DNA of 64,000 bases from Photobacterium rosenbergii (GTDB lineage Bacteria > Pseudomonadota > Gammaproteobacteria > Enterobacterales > Vibrionaceae), in contig NZ_PYMB01000001.1 of NCBI RefSeq assembly GCF_003026455.1, positions 1,116,001 through 1,180,000 on the forward strand. Reading direction: 5' to 3'. This document shows positions 1 to 8,703 of the stretch, one piece after another. Both the position numbers and the translations under genes were made by a program. Every line of letters begins with the position of its first letter. The stretch's first letter is position 1. Under the pieces are notes generated by a model that saw only the letters and a program-made list of their open reading frames with translations, did not search any database and was not told where the DNA came from.

Positions 1-801
1 GGTTATTCACTAGGTTCACTCTTTGGAGCCATTACCCCATTTTGCTCCTGCTCTAGTATTCCTGTTTTTCTAGGTTTCACCTCAGCGGGGATCCCTTTGG
101 GGATCACCATGGCATTTCTGATCACTTCGCCGCTGATCAATGAAGTCGCAGTACTCTTGTTAGTTAGCTTACTCGGTTGGAAATTCACACTTGTTTATAT
201 TGCTCTGGGTATGACAGTAGGGATATTAGGCGGGATATTCCTTGATGCTATCAAGGCTGAACGTTGGTTACAGCCTTTTGCAGCAAACGCCCTCAAACAG
301 GGACAATTAAAGCAAGGGGCCGAGGCTAATAGTCAGATTGATACGCCAGCGCTTTCAGACGATACAGCCCCCCTCTCTCTGGCAGAAAGACATACTTTCG
401 CCAAAGAGGAAGTGGTCACTATTTTTCGTCGGGTATGGAAGTGGGTGTTCATCGGTGTCGGACTGGGTGCAACTCTACATGGCTTCGTCCCTGAAGGCTT
501 TATAGAGTCATATCTAGGTGCTGGCCAATGGTGGTCAGTTCCAGCCGCAGTTTTGCTCGGTATCCCGCTCTACTCCAATGCGACAGGCGTTATCCCCGTG
601 ATGGAAAGCCTCATCACCAACGGATTACCCATAGGTACAACCCTGGCTTTTTGCATGAGTACGGTCGCAGCAAGCTTCCCTGAATTCATTCTACTCAAGC
701 AAGTGATGCAATGGCGGCTGCTTGCAACGCTATTTGCTCTTCTATTGGTTGCATTCACCATGATCGGCTGGGTGTTCAATGCCACCTTTCCCATTATGTA
801 A
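1..801 (+). CDS. ArsP-type permease (PF03773-like), 3' part
   Basis: The frame is open from the first base, so the N-terminus lies outside the window. The visible part is a polytopic inner-membrane protein. It begins with a Cys-rich membrane motif (FCSCSS followed by a Pro) and then TSAGIPLGITMAFLITSP, typical of the ArsP_1/YraQ permease family. A hydrophilic cytoplasmic loop (about residues 95-135) separates it from a second membrane half with a GIPLYSNATG motif. Some family members export organoarsenicals; the substrate here is unknown. The next gene, 30 bp on, encodes a small thioredoxin-like protein, a pairing common for this family. The internal ATG at 97 is not the true start. Confidence 0.85.
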   Translation, partial: GYSLGSLFGAITPFCSCSSIPVFLGFTSAGIPLGITMAFLITSPLINEVAVLLLVSLLGWKFTLVYIALGMTVGILGGIFLDAIKAERWLQPFAANALKQGQLKQGAEANSQIDTPALSDDTAPLSLAERHTFAKEEVVTIFRRVWKWVFIGVGLGATLHGFVPEGFIESYLGAGQWWSVPAAVLLGIPLYSNATGVIPVMESLITNGLPIGTTLAFCMSTVAASFPEFILLKQVMQWRLLATLFALLLVAFTMIGWVFNATFPIM

Positions 802-831
802 TTACTATTGAATCAATTAAGGAATCAAACC

Positions 832-1068
832 ATGAAAAATGTAAAAGTCCTCGGCTCTGGATGTAAGAACTGCACCGTCACAGTCGAACTCATCAACGAT
901 ATTTTCCAGCAACAAGGCGTTGAGTTCGAACTGGAGAAAGTACAAGACATGGCGCAAATCATGGTATACGGGGTGATGTCGACGCCTGCTGTCGTCATCA
1001 ATGATGTTGTCGTACACAAAGGCAGCGTACCCAAAAAAGAAAATGTGGAAAGCTGGCTAGCAAGCTAA
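832..1068 (+). CDS. Small thioredoxin-fold protein (redox-active disulfide protein type)
   Basis: A 78-residue cytoplasmic protein with an N-terminal GSGCKNC redox motif (CxxC) and the cis-Pro region STPAVVIND, the hallmarks of the thioredoxin_3 family. The start at 832 is chosen because AAGGA lies at 819-823; the frame is open further upstream but without a ribosome site. It is co-directional with the permease, 30 bp downstream, and is followed by a terminator, so the two probably form one operon. Such proteins often accompany ArsP-like permeases and may handle thiol or metalloid chemistry. That role is inferred from context. Confidence 0.85.
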   Translation: MKNVKVLGSGCKNCTVTVELINDIFQQQGVEFELEKVQDMAQIMVYGVMSTPAVVINDVVVHKGSVPKKENVESWLAS

Positions 1069-1102
1069 ATCAATCCATCATGACAACAAGCTAAATCATG
1101 GA

Positions 1103-1127
1103 GAGGCGCTTAATTGCGCCTCCCTTT
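1103..1127 (+). terminator. Rho-independent terminator after permease/thioredoxin genes
   Basis: Stem GAGGCGC / GCGCCTC with a 6-nt loop, followed by CCTTTTT. Confidence 0.85.
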
Positions 1128-1232
1128 TTCTCTCAACTCTATGGCACCCAGCGAGAATAAAACTGTTCACAACCAATAAAGCGCCAAGCTTGTTCTACGC
1201 TTATGGCTATAAGGTATTACAAGGAGCTAGCC

Positions 1233-1658
1233 ATGAATATAAGGACGACTTTTCCGAAAGCACTTTTAGCGTTATTAACGTTAAAGCTACTGCTATCCAG
1301 CTTTTCACTTTCCGCAGCAACATCTAAAGATCTGATCAAGACAACATCCAGCTGGAACGGCGAACCACTGCCTTCGATTCAACTCCAGCAACCTGAAATC
1401 ACCATCAAGGAAATTATCGTTGAACCGGGTGAAAAACTACCGTGGCATCAGCACCCAGTTATCAATACCGGGATCTTGCTCAGCGGACAGTTGACCGTTC
1501 ACACTCAAGATAAGAAAGTCACCCTCAATGCCGGAGAAGTACTGGTTGAAGTGATGAACACCTCCCATTACGGTGAAAATACCGGTGATGAACCCGCCAA
1601 AGTCATTGTGTTTTACATTGCAGAGAAAGACAGTAAGGTCACAATCCTGGATCAATAA
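1233..1658 (+). CDS. Exported single-domain cupin
   Basis: A 141-residue protein starting at the ATG 6 bp after AAGGAG (1221-1226). Residues 1 to about 29 form a signal peptide (NIRTTF n-region, hydrophobic core, SLSAA end), so it is probably periplasmic. The rest is one cupin barrel: PGEKLPWHQHP gives the two first-motif histidines, and NAGEVLVEVMNTSHYGEN carries a second-motif His. This is consistent with a metal-binding conserved-barrel protein. No enzymatic role can be assigned. It is monocistronic between the permease operon and the adenine deaminase control region. Confidence 0.75.
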   Translation: MNIRTTFPKALLALLTLKLLLSSFSLSAATSKDLIKTTSSWNGEPLPSIQLQQPEITIKEIIVEPGEKLPWHQHPVINTGILLSGQLTVHTQDKKVTLNAGEVLVEVMNTSHYGENTGDEPAKVIVFYIAEKDSKVTILDQ

Positions 1659-1705
1659 CTTTGCATGGCTAAAGATTGCATCGATAACGTCGCTATGCGA
1701 TGATC

Positions 1706-1721
1706 ACGAAAACGTTTGCTT
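1706..1721. promoter_or_regulatory. PurR-type operator
   Basis: ACGAAAACGTTTGCTT matches the purine repressor box ACGCAAACGTTTGCGT at 14 of 16 positions. It abuts the likely -35 element of the adenine deaminase promoter, a position suited to repression by PurR when purines are plentiful. Confidence 0.7.
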
Positions 1722-1749
1722 GCACTATTTTGTGATTTATTACTACACT
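1720..1749 (+). promoter_or_regulatory. Likely sigma-70 promoter of the adenine deaminase gene
   Basis: TTGCAC at 1720-1725 and TACACT at 1744-1749, separated by 18 bp. Predicted transcription would start near 1756, just before the riboswitch aptamer, and the PurR box overlaps the -35 element. Confidence 0.5.
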
Positions 1750-1768
1750 GGTTTTAATAAGCAAACGG

Positions 1769-1835
1769 CTTCGTATAACCCCATTGATATGGTATGGGGG
1801 TCTCTACCAGAATCCGTAAAATTCTGATTACGAAG
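1769..1835 (+). ncRNA. Adenine-sensing purine riboswitch aptamer
   Basis: All three helices of the purine aptamer are visible. P1 is CTTCGTA / TACGAAG. P2 is CCCCAT / ATGGGG closing the loop containing GATATGG. P3 is CAGAAT / ATTCTG closing the loop CCGTAAA. The junction strands TATAA, GTCTCTACC and GATTAC carry the conserved core. The specificity nucleotide, in GAUUAC just before the 3' strand of P1, is U; U pairs with adenine, whereas guanine riboswitches have C. The aptamer ends 126 bp before the deaminase ATG. No poly-U terminator was seen there, so control could be translational or act through the hairpins in between. Confidence 0.93.
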
Positions 1836-1961
1836 AGTTGAGCGCATGTGTGCTTTTCTCTTTGTATGTCAGTATCCGACGCGACAGAAAAGCACCTTAA
1901 TACTCCACAATCCATACGCCTACTACAGTAAGGCGGGTTAGAATTATAATAAGGGCTTGAT

Positions 1962-2972
1962 ATGAAAGAATTTATCAAAGGATTACCTAAAGTAGAATTG
2001 CACCTGCACATTGAGGGCACGCTAGAGCCTGAATTGATGTTTGAGCTTGCACAGCGCAACAAGGTTGCAATCCCATTCTCTTCTCCCCAAGCAGTTCGCG
2101 ATGCTTACCAGTTCCATAATTTGCAATCTTTTTTAGACATCTATTATCAAGGCGCAAACGTACTCATTACAGAGCAAGATTTTTTTGACCTCACTTGGGC
2201 CTACCTACTGCGCTGCCGTGAGGACAACGTCGTTCACACCGAAATTTTCTTCGACCCCCAAACCCATACCGAGCGCGGTATTGCTTTCGAAACCGTCATT
2301 AACGGTATCACTAGAGCGCTAGAGCAAGCCCAGACCGAACTAGATATTTCAAGCCAATTGATCATGTGTTTCCTTCGCCATCTCGATGAAGCATCAGCAT
2401 TCGAAACCTTAGCGCAAGCGATGCCTTATAAGGATAAGATTATCGCTGTAGGGCTAGACTCTTCTGAACTGGGTCATCCACCAGAGAAATTTGCCCGGGT
2501 ATTCCAAGCAGCGAGAGAGGCCGGCTTCCTAACCGTTGCCCATGCCGGTGAAGAAGGCCCAGCCCAAAACATACTCGATGCCATATATCTGCTTGGAATC
2601 AGCCGTATCGACCACGGGGTGCGGTGTGTAGAAAACCCCGACCTAGTCAAACAACTGGCTGAAAGCCGGATGCCGTTGACCGTTTGTCCGCTTTCTAATA
2701 TTAAGCTCAAGGTCTTCGATAAGATGGAACAGCACAATATTGTTGATCTGCTTGAAACAGGCTTGTGTGTCACCATCAACTCTGATGATCCGGCCTACTT
2801 CGGTGGTTATATGACCGACAACTTTGTTGCTGTTGTCGAGGCACATCCTATTAGCCCCAAGCAAATCGCTCAGTTCAGTCTGAACGCTATTGAAGCAAGT
2901 TTTATTGAAAGCCCCCAGAAAGTGACGTTGTCACAAGAGGTAAATAACTACTTGGCGAATTTTACTGCCTGA
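1962..2972 (+). CDS. Adenine deaminase (adenosine deaminase superfamily)
   Basis: A 336-residue cytoplasmic amidohydrolase. The N-terminal metal motif is [16 protein letters not shown]; the [17 protein letters not shown] region, [32 protein letters not shown] and [11 protein letters not shown] follow in the order of the superfamily. The wording [10 protein letters not shown] with FFDPQTHT is that of the Aah1-like adenine deaminase branch rather than E. coli-type adenosine deaminase, so adenine to hypoxanthine plus ammonia is the expected reaction. The adenine riboswitch and PurR box upstream agree with adenine salvage. Ribosome site AAGGG at 1950-1954. Substrate choice versus adenosine rests on motif resemblance. 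Confidence 0.85.
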   Translation: MKEFIKGLPKVELHLHIEGTLEPELMFELAQRNKVAIPFSSPQAVRDAYQFHNLQSFLDIYYQGANVLITEQDFFDLTWAYLLRCREDNVVHTEIFFDPQTHTERGIAFETVINGITRALEQAQTELDISSQLIMCFLRHLDEASAFETLAQAMPYKDKIIAVGLDSSELGHPPEKFARVFQAAREAGFLTVAHAGEEGPAQNILDAIYLLGISRIDHGVRCVENPDLVKQLAESRMPLTVCPLSNIKLKVFDKMEQHNIVDLLETGLCVTINSDDPAYFGGYMTDNFVAVVEAHPISPKQIAQFSLNAIEASFIESPQKVTLSQEVNNYLANFTA

Positions 2973-3018
2973 TATCTATTGCGGACCTATCGCGATTAAC
3001 AATGCACCTCTAATAAAG

Positions 3019-3040
3019 CAGCCCGGCTTTAACCGGGCTG
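3019..3040 (+). terminator. Terminator of the adenine deaminase gene
   Basis: Stem CAGCCCGG / CCGGGCTG with a short loop, followed by a T-rich stretch. Confidence 0.75.
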
Positions 3041-3066
3041 ATTTCTATTTGGGGCATTACCAATGC

Positions 3067-3411
3067 CTAGTCTGGTTTTTTAGCGTGAAACATTGGCTGC
3101 CCGGATTTATCGCCTTCAGACCAAAAGTTAATATTGAACTGGGCATCATCGCTTATTTCAATACGGTGCCAATATTGCGGTGGGCTTGTTGCAAACTGCC
3201 CAGCATTAATGACCACCTTTAGCTCTGGCTCTTTGGCTTCACTATCAGCAAAACCAAAGTAGGTAACCGTCCCTTCCATGACACATAACTGTCCAAATAC
3301 GCCCGCAGCAGTATTATGGTGACTAAGCAAAGCAGGTGGAACATTATCCTTGGTAAAGAAAGGTGTTGAGCGCTGTACTGTCCAGTGAGCAGGAATACGT
3401 AGATGACTCAT
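3067..3411 (-). CDS. YeaR-like DUF1971 protein, probable NorR target
   Basis: A 114-residue cytoplasmic protein with a small cupin-like fold. It resembles E. coli YeaR along its length: RSTPFF, CVMEGTVTYFGFAD, INAGQFATSPPQYWHRIE and NINFW line up with the DUF1971 family, also found at the N-terminus of TehB-like proteins. GGAG lies 6 bp before the ATG. In E. coli yeaR is induced by nitrate and nitric oxide. Here the gene is divergent from norR, with NorR-type sites and a sigma-54 promoter in between, so it is probably a nitrosative-stress gene. Its biochemical activity is not known. Confidence 0.85.
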   Translation of the reverse strand: MSHLRIPAHWTVQRSTPFFTKDNVPPALLSHHNTAAGVFGQLCVMEGTVTYFGFADSEAKEPELKVVINAGQFATSPPQYWHRIEISDDAQFNINFWSEGDKSGQPMFHAKKPD

Positions 3412-3504
3412 AGTGATCTCCGGTCTAATTCAAACAGGTTGTATAAATTGTTTAATTTATTCAATGATGTGGGCAACATGCCACTTGAAATCTGATTAAG
3501 GTAC

Positions 3505-3520
3505 TGCACCGACCATGCCA
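3505..3520 (-). promoter_or_regulatory. Sigma-54 promoter for the YeaR-like gene
   Basis: On the minus strand the sequence TGGCATGGTCGGTGCA has the -24 GG and -12 GC with the required 10-bp separation (consensus TGGCACG-N4-TTGCA). It lies about 95 bp upstream of the YeaR-like start and about 55 bp downstream of the first NorR-type site. Confidence 0.8.
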
Positions 3521-3575
3521 ACTTTTTAAGCGTATGATTTTAATCAATTTATTAATAAAACCATTGAAACAAGCT

Positions 3576-3630
3576 GTCATTTTGACAACTTTAGATTACT
3601 GTCAATTAAACAATCATCTGTCATAATGAC
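3576..3630. promoter_or_regulatory. Three NorR-type enhancer sites
   Basis: Three GT-N7-AC motifs: GTCATTTTGAC (3576-3586), GTCAATTAAAC (3601-3611) and GTCATAATGAC (3620-3630). E. coli norVW also uses three such enhancer sites to assemble the NorR hexamer. They lie between norR and the YeaR-like gene, at a distance suited to enhancer action on the sigma-54 promoter at 3505-3520, and would also allow NorR autoregulation. Confidence 0.8.
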
Positions 3631-3650
3631 AATATATCAATCTGAAAAGC

Positions 3651-5240
3651 ATGACTAACATGAAGAACACACCCAAGGAATTGACCCAACTTGCATTGGA
3701 CCTCACCCAAGGTATTTCCAGCCAATACCGGTTTGATCGATTACTGTCTGTCATCAAGTCTCTTTTTAGCTGTGACTCATCAGCGCTTCTCGCTTTCCGA
3801 GATCAGCATTTTTCTCCACTAGCGATTAACGGTCTTTATGAAGAAGTGCTTGGACGCCAGTTTCATATTGATGAACACCCTCGCTTAGAAGCCATAGCCA
3901 GAGCCGGTGATATAGTCCGCTTTCCTCATGACAGCGATCTACCTGATCCTTATGATGGGCTAATTCCCAGCCATCAAGGGAACCTTCATGTTCATGCCTG
4001 TATTGGCCTCCCCCTTATCGCCAATGAGTCGCTCATCGGTGCATTAACCATCGATGGCTTTGACCCTCATCAGTTTGACCAATTTAGCGATGAAGAGCTT
4101 AGGGTGATCAGTGCCCTTGCTGCGGCAAGCTTGCACACTGCTCTCTTGATGGAGAGACTGGAAAGCCAAGCAGTGAACATACCGCAGCCCCAAGGTACAA
4201 CTAACTTACAAACAGGAAAGTTACCTCAGGCAGGTCAAGTGGAAATGATCGGTAAGTCCAAAGCCATGGAGGAGCTCAGAAACCACATCCAGGCAGTGGC
4301 AGCGACAGAGTTAACGGTATTGATTACTGGAGAAACAGGCGTGGGTAAAGAACTCATCGCCGCTTCCATCCACCAAGCTTCACACCGAAGTCAACAACCG
4401 CTGGTTTACCTCAACTGTGCAGCCTTGCCTGAATCGGTTGCTGAGAGCGAGTTGTTCGGTCATGTAAAAGGGGCATTTACAGGTGCCATCAGTGATCGCA
4501 AGGGTAAGTTTGAAATGGCTGATGGCGGCACCCTATTTCTTGATGAAGTGGGTGAACTTCCCCTCTCTTTGCAGGCGAAGCTACTACGAGTCCTGCAATA
4601 TGGTGATCTGCAAAGAGTCGGAGACGATAGTTTACTGAAAGTGAATACTCGAATAGTGGCAGCGACAAACCGTTTACTTCATGAGGAAGTGAAAACCGGC
4701 AAATTCAGGGCCGATCTTTACCACCGCTTAAGCGTTTTCCCCATCATGGCTCCTCCCCTAAGGGAAAGAGGTAATGATATTCTGCTACTTGCTGGCTTCT
4801 TCATGGAGCGGTGTAAAGGCAAGCTTGGCATTCAATCGATGCGCTTAAGCCAAGAGGCGGTAACACAGCTTAGTCTTTATTCTTGGCCGGGCAACGTCAG
4901 GGAGCTTGAGCATGCCATCAACCGAGCCTCTGTGGTTGCAAGGGCAGAATCAAATGGCTTGGACTTTGTCGAACTTCAGCCGCAGCATTTTGATTTCCAT
5001 GCCGAATCTCATGGAGACTCTACACTCTCAACGGTAGGAACTGATACCCCCCACCATAGAAAAAGCCCAATATCGGTGGATACCAATATTGGGCTCAAAG
5101 ACGCCACTAACCGTTTCCAGTACCAGTTTATCGATGAGAGCTATCAACGTAACAACCAAAACTGGGCGGCAACAGCCAGAGCGCTTGAACTAGACGCCGG
5201 AAACCTTCACCGTCTAGCCAAGCGTCTTGGGTTAAAGTAA
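3651..5240 (+). CDS. norR: NorR, nitric-oxide-responsive sigma-54 activator
   Basis: A 529-residue enhancer-binding protein. An N-terminal GAF domain (about 1-170, the NO-sensing iron site in the family) is followed by an AAA+ domain (about 197-425) with Walker [12 protein letters not shown], the sigma-54 contact GAFTGA, and Walker [14 protein letters not shown] linker and a Fis-type helix-turn-helix follow ([20 protein letters not shown]). Family length is about 505; the excess is in the linker (about 455-485), where a terminator for the convergent gene lies inside the coding DNA. It activates sigma-54 promoters when NO binds. No norVW or hmp is in the window; the divergent YeaR-like gene is the only visible target. 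Confidence 0.92.
   Translation: MTNMKNTPKELTQLALDLTQGISSQYRFDRLLSVIKSLFSCDSSALLAFRDQHFSPLAINGLYEEVLGRQFHIDEHPRLEAIARAGDIVRFPHDSDLPDPYDGLIPSHQGNLHVHACIGLPLIANESLIGALTIDGFDPHQFDQFSDEELRVISALAAASLHTALLMERLESQAVNIPQPQGTTNLQTGKLPQAGQVEMIGKSKAMEELRNHIQAVAATELTVLITGETGVGKELIAASIHQASHRSQQPLVYLNCAALPESVAESELFGHVKGAFTGAISDRKGKFEMADGGTLFLDEVGELPLSLQAKLLRVLQYGDLQRVGDDSLLKVNTRIVAATNRLLHEEVKTGKFRADLYHRLSVFPIMAPPLRERGNDILLLAGFFMERCKGKLGIQSMRLSQEAVTQLSLYSWPGNVRELEHAINRASVVARAESNGLDFVELQPQHFDFHAESHGDSTLSTVGTDTPHHRKSPISVDTNIGLKDATNRFQYQFIDESYQRNNQNWAATARALELDAGNLHRLAKRLGLK
5060..5095 (-). terminator. Minus-strand terminator embedded in the norR coding sequence
   Basis: A perfect 10-bp stem, AGCCCAATAT (5064-5073) / ATATTGGGCT (5086-5095), with a 12-nt loop. 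On the minus strand it is followed by a run of five U. It lies about 150 bp beyond the stop of the convergent chemoreceptor gene, inside the sequence for the NorR linker. Confidence 0.7.
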
Positions 5241-5242
5241 CG

Positions 5243-7162
5243 CTAGACGATAAAGGTGGACACCTTGTCGTTCAAGTTTGCCGCTTGCTGGCTAAGGCTT
5301 TCAGCTTGCTGGCGGGCTTGATGGGCATCTTCAGTTAACTGATCACTCACATCCTTAATCGTGGTGGTATTTTGGGTGATCTCATCCGTAACGTGGGTCT
5401 GCTCTTCAGCAGCGGTAGCAATTTGTGTCGCCATGTCACTGATCATCGCAACCGATGCATTGATCTGCTCCAATGCGACATTGGCTTCATCTGCATCTTC
5501 AACGGTACACTGGGCTAACTTAGAACTGGTCTCCATTAGATCCACCGCCTTGGTAGTAATTTGCTGCAAAGTAGCGATCATACTCTGGATCTCTTCTGTC
5601 GAAGTGTGAGTTCGCTGTGAAAGGACCCGTACTTCGTCAGCAACCACCGCAAAGCCTCTACCTTGCTCACCGGCACGCGCGGCCTCAATCGCCGCATTTA
5701 GTGCCAATAAGTTTGTCTGCTCAGCAATACCCTGAATCGTAGACAAGATACTGTTGATACCCTGAGCATGCTCATTTAACTGACTGATCACGTTGGAAGC
5801 TTCATTGACCTCATTGGCCAAATTCGAAATCGAATGACGGCTTTGGATAACCAGTTCTCGGCCACTGTTAGTGTGAGAGGTAGAATCATGAGCGGCACGA
5901 GCGGTTTGTTCAGCATGTGAAGCAATTTCCTGAGTAGCGGATGCCATTTCAGTCACTGCTGTTGCCACCATAGTAATTTCATCTTGCTGGCGCTGAAGTT
6001 CCCTCGCTTGCTTGTCTGCTCGGGACTCACTTTGCGTTGCGCTCTCCCCTAACTCTTCACCCTGATGGCGAACATGACGGATCAATGTTTGAAGGCTTGC
6101 CACGAACTGATTAAAGTTTCGGGCTAAATCACCGACTTCATCTTGGGTATCAATGTTGATTCGCTGGGTAAGATCACCTCCGCCTTGCGCAATCACACCT
6201 AACGCAGAGGAAACTTGCTGTAACGGCTTGAACAAGTACATACATAGTAAGTTGAACAAAAAGGCGCATACCACGACCACCAGCAACGTCAAAAACATCT
6301 GCTCATATAAAGTGCTATAGAGTGGGTCCAGCACCGAGTTGGCATCAATTACAATAACCGTTTGCAGTGGTTTCCCAGCAATTGGGGCAACATACAGGTA
6401 ACTGTCAGTGCCATTAATAACTACACGCTCTACATGGCGATCACTGGCCAAACGAGCAAGTAACTGGTTCGTTAAATCACTATCTTTGAAATTAGTCGGC
6501 TTATTGAGTAGTGACGTATCAGCATGGGCAAAAATATTACCTTGCTCATTGGCTATGAACATATAGCCCAAGCCTGGCAGCACCACATTATCAAGTTGGC
6601 TGATGATATTCTTGATCTCTACATCTGCCCCGAGTACAGCCTGTTCACCCATCACATTCACAGCCTTGCCCATGGATACAACACTGGTACCCGTCGCCGC
6701 CGCCACTGTTGGGTTTTCGACCGTCACCTTGCCATTCTGGCCCTGCGCATGCCGGTACCAATCCCATTGGCGTGGATCGTTGTTACCCTGTGGCAGCAAC
6801 ACCTGGTTGGCATTTATCTGGGAACCATCAGTAAAGGCCAAGAAAACATTATCAAAGCCCGCTGAATGTTTTACCTGACGAAGATGGGCTGGGATATCTT
6901 GCGCATTGATGTCTTGTGGAAAAGCTGACAATGCCATGGCTTTTGAGTCCATCCAGTCAACGACATATTCGTTATAAGCAGCGGCAACACCACGAAGTCT
7001 GGCATTTAAATCTTCATCCAACCGGCTTAGGGATGAAAAGAAAGAGAGGACTGTGACTAATGCGCCACCGAGGATAATAGCGATACTTGCCGAGACAGCC
7101 AGTTTTTGCCGTAAAGATAAACTAAACATCCGTTTCCTTTTGTTGTTAGCATGTTCAATCAA
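5243..7162 (-). CDS. Methyl-accepting chemotaxis protein with Cache-type sensor
   Basis: A 639-residue inner-membrane chemoreceptor. There is a transmembrane helix at about 16-38, a periplasmic Cache-like sensor (about 40-280; contains [12 protein letters not shown] and [10 protein letters not shown]), a second transmembrane helix (about 287-310), a HAMP segment, and a long coiled-coil signalling domain. The hairpin tip has the expected sequence ([20 protein letters not shown]). It signals to CheA/CheW; the ligand is unknown, though this Cache type often binds amino acids or organic acids. The stop codon is 2 bp from that of convergent norR. Monocistronic. Confidence 0.9.
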   Translation of the reverse strand: MIEHANNKRKRMFSLSLRQKLAVSASIAIILGGALVTVLSFFSSLSRLDEDLNARLRGVAAAYNEYVVDWMDSKAMALSAFPQDINAQDIPAHLRQVKHSAGFDNVFLAFTDGSQINANQVLLPQGNNDPRQWDWYRHAQGQNGKVTVENPTVAAATGTSVVSMGKAVNVMGEQAVLGADVEIKNIISQLDNVVLPGLGYMFIANEQGNIFAHADTSLLNKPTNFKDSDLTNQLLARLASDRHVERVVINGTDSYLYVAPIAGKPLQTVIVIDANSVLDPLYSTLYEQMFLTLLVVVVCAFLFNLLCMYLFKPLQQVSSALGVIAQGGGDLTQRINIDTQDEVGDLARNFNQFVASLQTLIRHVRHQGEELGESATQSESRADKQARELQRQQDEITMVATAVTEMASATQEIASHAEQTARAAHDSTSHTNSGRELVIQSRHSISNLANEVNEASNVISQLNEHAQGINSILSTIQGIAEQTNLLALNAAIEAARAGEQGRGFAVVADEVRVLSQRTHTSTEEIQSMIATLQQITTKAVDLMETSSKLAQCTVEDADEANVALEQINASVAMISDMATQIATAAEEQTHVTDEITQNTTTIKDVSDQLTEDAHQARQQAESLSQQAANLNDKVSTFIV

Positions 7163-7309
7163 TTTAATTCACGGCTCGAATTATTACATTTTTATCTCAG
7201 TGAGAGTATCACTTCATTGTTTTTTCAAACTAAAAGCTGCATGAGATCATTTCTTCAGCGTCCCCCCCAGAAGCATTCACTGAGGAAATATTTCACCCAC
7301 CAACAATAA

Positions 7310-7333
7310 AAAAGGCCCCAAATGGGGCCCTTG
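7310..7333 (-). terminator. Terminator of the VpsR-like gene
   Basis: GGCCCCA / TGGGGCC stem with a 2-nt gap, followed on the minus strand by TTTTTT. Confidence 0.85.
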
Positions 7334-7350
7334 CTTTATTGAGTTAATTA

Positions 7351-8694
7351 TCAATCTCTGGCGTATCCATTATTATAATGTCGTACATCAGGAACGATAT
7401 TATGTTTATTTAGCAGCCGGTACATGGTCGCTCGTGAAACACCGAGATCTTTAGCTGCTGAGGCCACTTGTCCACGATGGGTTTCAAGAACCGCAACCAA
7501 AACATCTTTTTCAGCTTCATCTTTAATATTGCGCAAGCTTTGTTTCAAGTTTGATTTGCTCGGCAAATCAAAATGTTCGGCTTTTACTTCATTACCTTCA
7601 GCAAGTAAGGCAGCACGCTTAACTTGGTTAATCAACTCACGAACATTACCAGGCCAGCTATAGCGCAACAGCAACTGCTTGGAGTCCTCAGAGAATGATG
7701 AAGCCATTGTGCTGTATTCGCGAGCAAACTTGGTCAAAAAGGTTTCTGCCAGCAAGAAGATGTCAGAACCGCGCTCTCGCAAGGTTGGAACTTTAATGTG
7801 GAAAACATTCAAACGATAAAATAACTCTTTACTGAATGTGCCACTTGCTACTGCTGCATCCAAATCAGCACTGGTAGAGGCGATGATACGCACATCCCCA
7901 GACGCTTCACCTTCCAAACTATCACTGCTTGGTGATTGGAGATAAGTCAACAGCTCTTCCTGCATCTCTTTGCAAAGCTCATCAACGTTATCCAACATCA
8001 AGGTGCCGTTAAATGGCGTGCCGTCTTCCTGTCGGTAGCTGCCATCAAGCAATGCCATGTTGTCGTCTTCGCGATTGAGCGATGCGCAATTGACAGTAAT
8101 AAACGGAGTGTTTTTTCGCTTGGAGAGATTGTGAATAGATTTCGCAATCAACTCCTTGCCGGTGCCATTTTCCCCTGTTAGGAAAACGTTCACCTCGGTC
8201 ATTGCTACGCGGCGGACCATATCTCTGAGTTGCTTGATAGATTTAGACTCGCCGTACAGGCCCATGTCGTGCTGCGTTGTGATTTCAACCCAAGAGCTTG
8301 ATTCAATCTCAAGCATGCCGAGCTGGTGGCCAATTGTGCTTAGGAGATGGCTACTTGGAATTGGAACGGTAAAATAATCGACACAGAAGTTATTGATGAA
8401 CTGGCAGATTGCATCAGTCTTAAGCTGCTCCTTCTTAATGATCGCAATCCACTTTACTTGCTTGGTTTTGTTTGCCCTCAATGAAATGCTGTTTAAGCTA
8501 AAATCATTATTGCTTAAATCAACAACACAGATACACGGACTGTATTCTTCCAAAATTGAATCAACCGTACGTAAATCATAACAACAGTGGGTTTTCCATC
8601 CAGATTGTTCTAAAAGCGCAATCCAAGGTTCGTAGTTACATCCCAGTGCTACTAAACGACCATCTATTGATTTATTTTGACTTTGAGTCACCAT
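7351..8694 (-). CDS. vpsR: VpsR-type transcription regulator
   Basis: 447 residues, starting at the ATG 8 bp after AAGG; a GTG nine bases upstream is less well placed. A divergent receiver-like domain (1 to about 125) is followed by an AAA+ domain (Walker A GENGTGKELIA; Walker B GTLMLDNVDEL) and a Fis-type helix-turn-helix (AAKDLGVSRATMYRLLNKH). With this start the receiver aspartate in CVVDLS is residue 59, the number known for V. cholerae VpsR (444 aa). As in VpsR, the GAFTGA loop is absent (the region reads DGSYRQEDGTPFNG), so it should not use sigma-54. VpsR binds cyclic di-GMP and activates biofilm genes. It lies directly downstream of the Fap-like cluster on the same strand. Confidence 0.85.
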   Translation of the reverse strand: MVTQSQNKSIDGRLVALGCNYEPWIALLEQSGWKTHCCYDLRTVDSILEEYSPCICVVDLSNNDFSLNSISLRANKTKQVKWIAIIKKEQLKTDAICQFINNFCVDYFTVPIPSSHLLSTIGHQLGMLEIESSSWVEITTQHDMGLYGESKSIKQLRDMVRRVAMTEVNVFLTGENGTGKELIAKSIHNLSKRKNTPFITVNCASLNREDDNMALLDGSYRQEDGTPFNGTLMLDNVDELCKEMQEELLTYLQSPSSDSLEGEASGDVRIIASTSADLDAAVASGTFSKELFYRLNVFHIKVPTLRERGSDIFLLAETFLTKFAREYSTMASSFSEDSKQLLLRYSWPGNVRELINQVKRAALLAEGNEVKAEHFDLPSKSNLKQSLRNIKDEAEKDVLVAVLETHRGQVASAAKDLGVSRATMYRLLNKHNIVPDVRHYNNGYARD

Positions 8695-8703
8695 CGAAGT
8701 CAC

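Noticed and set aside
1573..1827. 84-codon frame running across the PurR box and riboswitch
   Set aside because: It begins inside the cupin gene in another frame and covers conserved RNA helices; the DNA is better explained as regulatory.
3481..3500. A second sigma-54-like TGGCAT...TTGCC on the minus strand around 3472-3483
   Set aside because: Only 6 bp separate the GG and GC elements instead of 10; the element at 3505-3520 has the correct spacing.
7351..8694. Classic sigma-54 enhancer-binding protein
   Set aside because: The GAFTGA loop needed to contact sigma-54 is absent and the Walker B region is altered, as in VpsR, which works with sigma-70.
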